Source of the DNA: Chitinophaga flava
GTDB taxonomy: Bacteria > Bacteroidota > Bacteroidia > Chitinophagales > Chitinophagaceae
DNA: 64,000 nt
NCBI RefSeq assembly: GCF_003308995.1
Contig: NZ_QFFJ01000002.1
Location: 992,001-1,056,000, forward strand
Direction of reading: 5' to 3'
In this document: piece by piece, positions 60,723 to 64,000 of the stretch
Position numbering within the stretch: the first letter of the stretch is position 1
Layout: each line of letters opens with the position of its first letter
The notes under the pieces: model-generated
Databases searched by the model: none
What the model was told of the DNA's origin: nothing
Seen by the model: the letters and a program-made list of their open reading frames with translations, nothing else
Position numbers and translations under genes: made by a program

Positions 60723-61966
60723 TAAACATAGGCGCAGATAAGGGCCGCTGCCGGAAATACGTACAAGCTGTATCCATAAAGGGTTACAAAGGCCATCGCC
60801 ACACTAAGGGCCATGCTCAGCAGATTAAATCCCAGTGGTGTATTGGTCCGCAGGGTTTTGAAATTAATAGCCTGTGTAACTTCCTCCGGTTTGTCGTTGG
60901 ACGCATGAAACCCCAGTATCGTCATCCATCCCAGCGTAATGAAATAAAAGATGATCATGTCCCGGAACTGAACAAGGCTTGTCGATAATGTCAGAAACAA
61001 AGGAACAGATACGATTAAATCAATACAGATCGGAATAATCAGCAGCGACAGATATATCCTGAACATCAACCGGGAATTTCTGGTCATCAGCAAATGTTGA
61101 TAAGTACGATAAATATGTCCCCAGACATTGTTATGCACATACGTGAAGACCATCAGACTACTGAACAACATATAGACAATGTAACCATTGCCCGGCCTAA
61201 GTTCTTTATGTTTATGCTGTTTGGTCATCGCTATCACCAGAATCGATGTCTTAAATACCAGTCCCGCGATCAACGGAATGATGATGGGTCTGGTTTTGCA
61301 GTAAATCCTGATCACATAGCTGTAAACACTGGCTGTGCCGGAAGTTTTGTATAGTTTACTTCCTGTGTCAGCGGGTTCTTCTTTTACCTTGTTTTGCCAG
61401 GCAATCCATATCACTAAAGACAATGGCAATAAAAGGGGGGATAACGGAAAGGTATACACGATAAGTATACCAGCTAGTATAAAGATGATAAAAGCAATGC
61501 CAATATGTTTACGGGTGTAGAAGGCCGTTTGTAGCAAGAGGCAGAAAACACCCGATGCAGCCAGTACTCCGATAGTGTTGAGTGCATTTAATAAGGTGAA
61601 TTGCTGGTTTATCACCGGGATGAGCAACAGGCAGAAGGTTATCAGTACATAAAACGGTGATACAAGGTGGTAGCCGGCTGCTATACAGGCCCGCTGCGTA
61701 AAACTCACCGGATCAGCAGGGCGGAATAAGTTTACCTTGGGCTGGTAGACAGGAAAAAAAAGATAACCAGGAGCGAATGCAAATATCACCAGGGTAAACC
61801 AGGTCAGTTTGGTCTGATTGAAATTCGCAAGCATCAGGCTGATGATAACAGTGTTTAATCCGGCCGCCAGTAGTATCACCAGGCGTACAACGAGGGTTGT
61901 GGCTTTGTCGCATTCACGGATAAAGTTGCCCCAATGGGCTTTCAGCAGATAAAGTAACAGTCTCAT
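60671..61966 (-). CDS. ABC exporter membrane subunit, unknown family
   Basis: A 431-residue protein with about ten or more hydrophobic helices and basic cytoplasmic loops (RTYQHLLMTRNSRLMFR), no large extracytoplasmic domain and no Walker motif. The position seven bases after the ATPase gene makes it the permease of that transporter. It begins MRLLLYLLKAHWGNFIREC; I do not recognise the family. The last 52 bases overlap the end of the convergent beta-helix gene, so the C-terminal residues (PIAGDLPHSS) are read antisense to that gene. Confidence 0.8.
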   Translation of the reverse strand: MRLLLYLLKAHWGNFIRECDKATTLVVRLVILLAAGLNTVIISLMLANFNQTKLTWFTLVIFAFAPGYLFFPVYQPKVNLFRPADPVSFTQRACIAAGYHLVSPFYVLITFCLLLIPVINQQFTLLNALNTIGVLAASGVFCLLLQTAFYTRKHIGIAFIIFILAGILIVYTFPLSPLLLPLSLVIWIAWQNKVKEEPADTGSKLYKTSGTASVYSYVIRIYCKTRPIIIPLIAGLVFKTSILVIAMTKQHKHKELRPGNGYIVYMLFSSLMVFTYVHNNVWGHIYRTYQHLLMTRNSRLMFRIYLSLLIIPICIDLIVSVPLFLTLSTSLVQFRDMIIFYFITLGWMTILGFHASNDKPEEVTQAINFKTLRTNTPLGFNLLSMALSVAMAFVTLYGYSLYVFPAAALICAYVYYRLLTAPIAGDLPHSS

Positions 61967-61973
61967 ATGGAGT

Positions 61974-62729
61974 TCAGGTTAACCAGTTGAGCGAAGCGGT
62001 GTTGATACCGGCTGGATTGATCAGTTCAAGCAGTTGTTTGTCGAGGTCTTTGGCACCGCCATTGGTAAAGCTTTCCTTATCACCATCAAACGCTACTTTT
62101 TTGTCGTGCAGCACACAGAGACGGGTAGCAATTTTATCCACATACAACAGATCATGAGAGGAGATGAGTACCAGTTTGCCGGGAGCGGCCGCAAATTCTT
62201 GCAGGAAGCCAGCCAGCTTGTGACAGGTCACGGGGTCGAGGTTGGCAAAGGGTTCATCGAGCAACAAAATGTCAGGTTTGTGGAGAAGGGCTGCCATGAT
62301 GTTGAGCTTCATGCGCATGCCGGAAGAATAACCCTTGATAAGTTGATGGATGTCGGTAGTGTTTTCAAAGAAGAAAAGGGACAGGCTGTTGATGCGTTCC
62401 TTAATATCGGCGGGAGCCATTTTGTAGAGCAGCCCGCTGAATTCCAGGTACTGGTAGCCGGTGAGCTGCTCTATCAGATAGTCGAACTGACTGACGAGGC
62501 CGATTTTTTCCTTGATAAGAATTTTGTTGTTGTCAAATACCTGGCCTTTAATCAATACTTCGCCTTTGTCCTGGGATATAAGGCGGGCAATGATGTTGAT
62601 AAGGGTGCTTTTACCGGCACCGTTTTTGCCTAGCAGACAACAGATGTCATGGGGTTGAACTGTGAGATGGATGTCGTCCAGTACCAGTTTACGCTGGAAA
62701 CTTTTCGAGATACCTTTTAATGTGATCAT
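61974..62729 (-). CDS. ABC transporter ATP-binding protein
   Basis: A 251-residue nucleotide-binding subunit: Walker A GKNGAGKST (34-42), Q-loop LVSQFDYL, signature YSSGMRMKLNIMAALL, Walker B ILLLDEPFANLD and H-loop ISSHD. The signature YSSGM rather than LSGGQ is typical of ABC-2/gliding-type exporters. It starts seven bases after the small secreted protein gene and is followed by the permease, giving a three-gene operon. Confidence 0.93.
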   Translation of the reverse strand: MITLKGISKSFQRKLVLDDIHLTVQPHDICCLLGKNGAGKSTLINIIARLISQDKGEVLIKGQVFDNNKILIKEKIGLVSQFDYLIEQLTGYQYLEFSGLLYKMAPADIKERINSLSLFFFENTTDIHQLIKGYSSGMRMKLNIMAALLHKPDILLLDEPFANLDPVTCHKLAGFLQEFAAAPGKLVLISSHDLLYVDKIATRLCVLHDKKVAFDGDKESFTNGGAKDLDKQLLELINPAGINTASLNWLT

Positions 62730-62736
62730 AGGCAGC

Positions 62737-63129
62737 TTATTTAGCCCCGCCTGCTCTTGTTGCTTTATCGATAGAGAAGACGAGATTTTTTTCGTTGATA
62801 TCTTTCAGGGGAACTTCCTGGTCGTTATCAAGGCCGCGGGTGAAGTACACGTTTGTCTTCAGGGTTTGTCCTTTGTCAAGCCCTTCTTCAAACAGCGCTA
62901 CACCATAGAGTTCCTTATCTTCTGAGGAAACAGCGGCGATACGCAGGATAGCAATATTGTAGAGACCGTTGTTTTTTACAGTAACAACGCCATTATGGTA
63001 GGTATAACTGAGCCCTTTGATCGTAGCAAGATAATATTGGTTCTGATTGGTTGGGGCCTTATAAGTCTGGCATCTGGCTGCAAGCGGGGAGGCCGCCAGC
63101 AGCAGGGCATAAAACAATCCTTTCTTCAT
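62737..63129 (-). CDS. Small secreted protein heading the ABC operon
   Basis: A 130-residue protein with signal peptide MKKGLFYALLLAASPLAARC, then a beta-rich domain (YYLATIKGLSYTYHNGVVTV, NNGLYNIAILRIAAVSSEDK, GQTLKTNVYF) that resembles a small immunoglobulin-like fold by strand pattern. I know no family. Co-transcription with the ATPase and permease suggests it is a periplasmic partner or the exported factor's sensor. Promoter region upstream is divergent with the histidine kinase. Confidence 0.75.
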   Translation of the reverse strand: MKKGLFYALLLAASPLAARCQTYKAPTNQNQYYLATIKGLSYTYHNGVVTVKNNGLYNIAILRIAAVSSEDKELYGVALFEEGLDKGQTLKTNVYFTRGLDNDQEVPLKDINEKNLVFSIDKATRAGGAK

Positions 63130-63256
63130 GAATTAAGTTAAAAATATATTACAAAAATACATTTTATTTTTATACGACGATTTGTGTTTAATTTCGTAAA
63201 AAATAAGGATGTGATGTTTTCAGTGGAGAATGTTTTCTCAGCAAACCGATATCCCA

Positions 63257-64000
63257 ATGACCTATTCTAGATTATTCCATCCTGTGCTTCTGGTACAGGA
63301 AATTATACATACGGGGACTGCTCAACTGGAAGGAGAAGAGAAGAAACGAGTCAGCATCATCAATACACTTAGTCTGGCTTCCATCGTATTATGTCTGATT
63401 TTTGGCACTGCGATTTATTATCTTACCGGCAACATCCGGATATTACTCCCCGCCTACGCTGAAGCCCTGTTGTTTGTGGTGGTGCTATTGTTTAACCACT
63501 TCCGGCTGCATAATACAGCAGCTATCCTCACCGCCTTGCTTCATAATACTTCCATCGTTTATTTCAGCATACTGATGGGGATGGTGGCGGAAGTTCATTT
63601 GCTGTTCTTTTTCCTCGTAGGCGCCGCTCTGACTGTTTTTCAGGGCAAACCACTGCTGATATCCGTCAGTATTGCCATCTCTGTAATATGTCTGGTACTC
63701 TGTGAACTCAATTATTATTACAACGTTATACCGCCGCTGGACCTGTCTCTTTCCGATCAGTTCCTGATCCGCTGGGTATCTATTCCTGCCATCCTGGTGC
63801 TGGACGTGATCACTATCTACATCTATGTGCGCGGGCTGCGGCGAAAAAATGTTTTATTGCAAAGGAAAGCGGCAGCCCTGGAAAAAGCAGACAAAGACAG
63901 CCGTCGTCAGGCGATGGAAACCTCTCATGAGATGAGGAATCCTTTTAACGCAGTATACGGTATCACGCAGGACCTGCTGATGAAGGTGCAGCAGAGTGAT
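63257..64000 (+). CDS. Membrane histidine kinase, N-terminal part (3' end outside window)
   Basis: The frame stays open to the window end, giving 248 residues from ATG 63257; an in-frame ATG nine codons earlier (63230) is also possible. Residues about 33-190 contain six membrane helices without a recognisable sensor domain, followed by a coiled coil (about 195-220) and the H-box ETSHEMRNPFNAVYGI with phospho-acceptor H224. Kinase and any receiver domains lie beyond the window. Divergent from the ABC operon, 127 bases away, so it may control it. The THEMRNP-type box with six-helix input is common among Chitinophagaceae hybrid kinases. Confidence 0.85.
   Translation, partial: MTYSRLFHPVLLVQEIIHTGTAQLEGEEKKRVSIINTLSLASIVLCLIFGTAIYYLTGNIRILLPAYAEALLFVVVLLFNHFRLHNTAAILTALLHNTSIVYFSILMGMVAEVHLLFFFLVGAALTVFQGKPLLISVSIAISVICLVLCELNYYYNVIPPLDLSLSDQFLIRWVSIPAILVLDVITIYIYVRGLRRKNVLLQRKAAALEKADKDSRRQAMETSHEMRNPFNAVYGITQDLLMKVQQSD

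Noticed and set aside
1..64000. tRNA, rRNA, insertion sequence or prophage genes
   Set aside because: None seen on either strand by eye; no transposase, integrase or structural phage protein among the readable frames.

Overview
The window comes from a Gram-negative Bacteroidota chromosome, most likely a Chitinophaga-like member of the Chitinophagaceae. Support for this: an ECF sigma/FecR/SusC/SusD locus, a SusC with an N-terminal STN extension and the 'NKARC-PWLP' leader style, DUF4843 and PKD-like lipoproteins, a CusA permease fused to a TolC-type channel, secreted tricorn-type proteases, several TAnnTTTG-type -7 boxes, and little use of Shine-Dalgarno sites. GC looks moderate (about 45-50%, by eye). 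I see no rRNA, tRNA, CRISPR array, transposase or prophage gene. Both ends cut through genes: a glycosyltransferase on the left and a histidine kinase on the right.

Layout. 1-3.6 kb: the end of a GT4 glycosyltransferase translationally coupled to a GH100-like (invertase-type) hydrolase; then, on the minus strand, an S33 hydrolase and a DUF2089 regulator/membrane protein pair preceded by three 21-bp-spaced direct repeats. 3.7-11.4 kb: a CRP-type regulator with a degenerate receiver domain, then two tandem secreted tricorn-type proteases separated by a terminator and a new promoter. 11.4-19.5 kb: a small CRP-like regulator, a methyltransferase, membrane proteins, a secreted Lys/Ala/Pro-rich protein ending in a PBCV-type basic adaptor motif, aspartate ammonia-lyase, and transketolase overlapping a HAD phosphatase. 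19.6-30.6 kb: a GH95 alpha-fucosidase, a heavy-metal RND efflux operon (small secreted protein, CusA-TolC fusion, adaptor), a divergent VIT1/CCC1 metal transporter, and a secreted ADP-ribosylglycohydrolase.

30.6-42.2 kb: an ECF sigma factor, FecR anti-sigma, SusC (with STN), SusD, DUF4843 lipoprotein and PKD-like lipoprotein in one direction, closed by a strong bidirectional terminator. No obvious CAZyme sits in this block; a serine hydrolase and a TlpA-like thioredoxin follow. 42.2-50.8 kb: an HxlR regulator, an unknown 535-aa secreted protein, a UvrA paralogue lacking the UvrB-binding region, a sulfatase, a CRP regulator divergent from a HAD phosphatase, and a CatA-like acetyltransferase. 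50.8-57 kb: a complete HAE1-type tripartite multidrug pump with a VOC protein at the operon end. 57.6-64 kb: a large beta-helix GH28-like protein with an in-frame N-terminal repeat, an ABC exporter of unknown substrate with a small secreted partner, and a membrane histidine kinase.

Taken together this is accessory, environment-facing chromosome: surface nutrient uptake, secreted hydrolases, two RND pumps and their probable regulators. The best candidates for under-described biology are the CusA-TolC fusion with an internal signal-peptide-like segment and competing hairpins in its operon leader, the DUF2089 iterons, the pseudo-receiver CRP regulator, the FecI/FecR/SusCD/DUF4843/PKD locus without a degradative enzyme, and the unknown ABC/secreted protein set at the right end.
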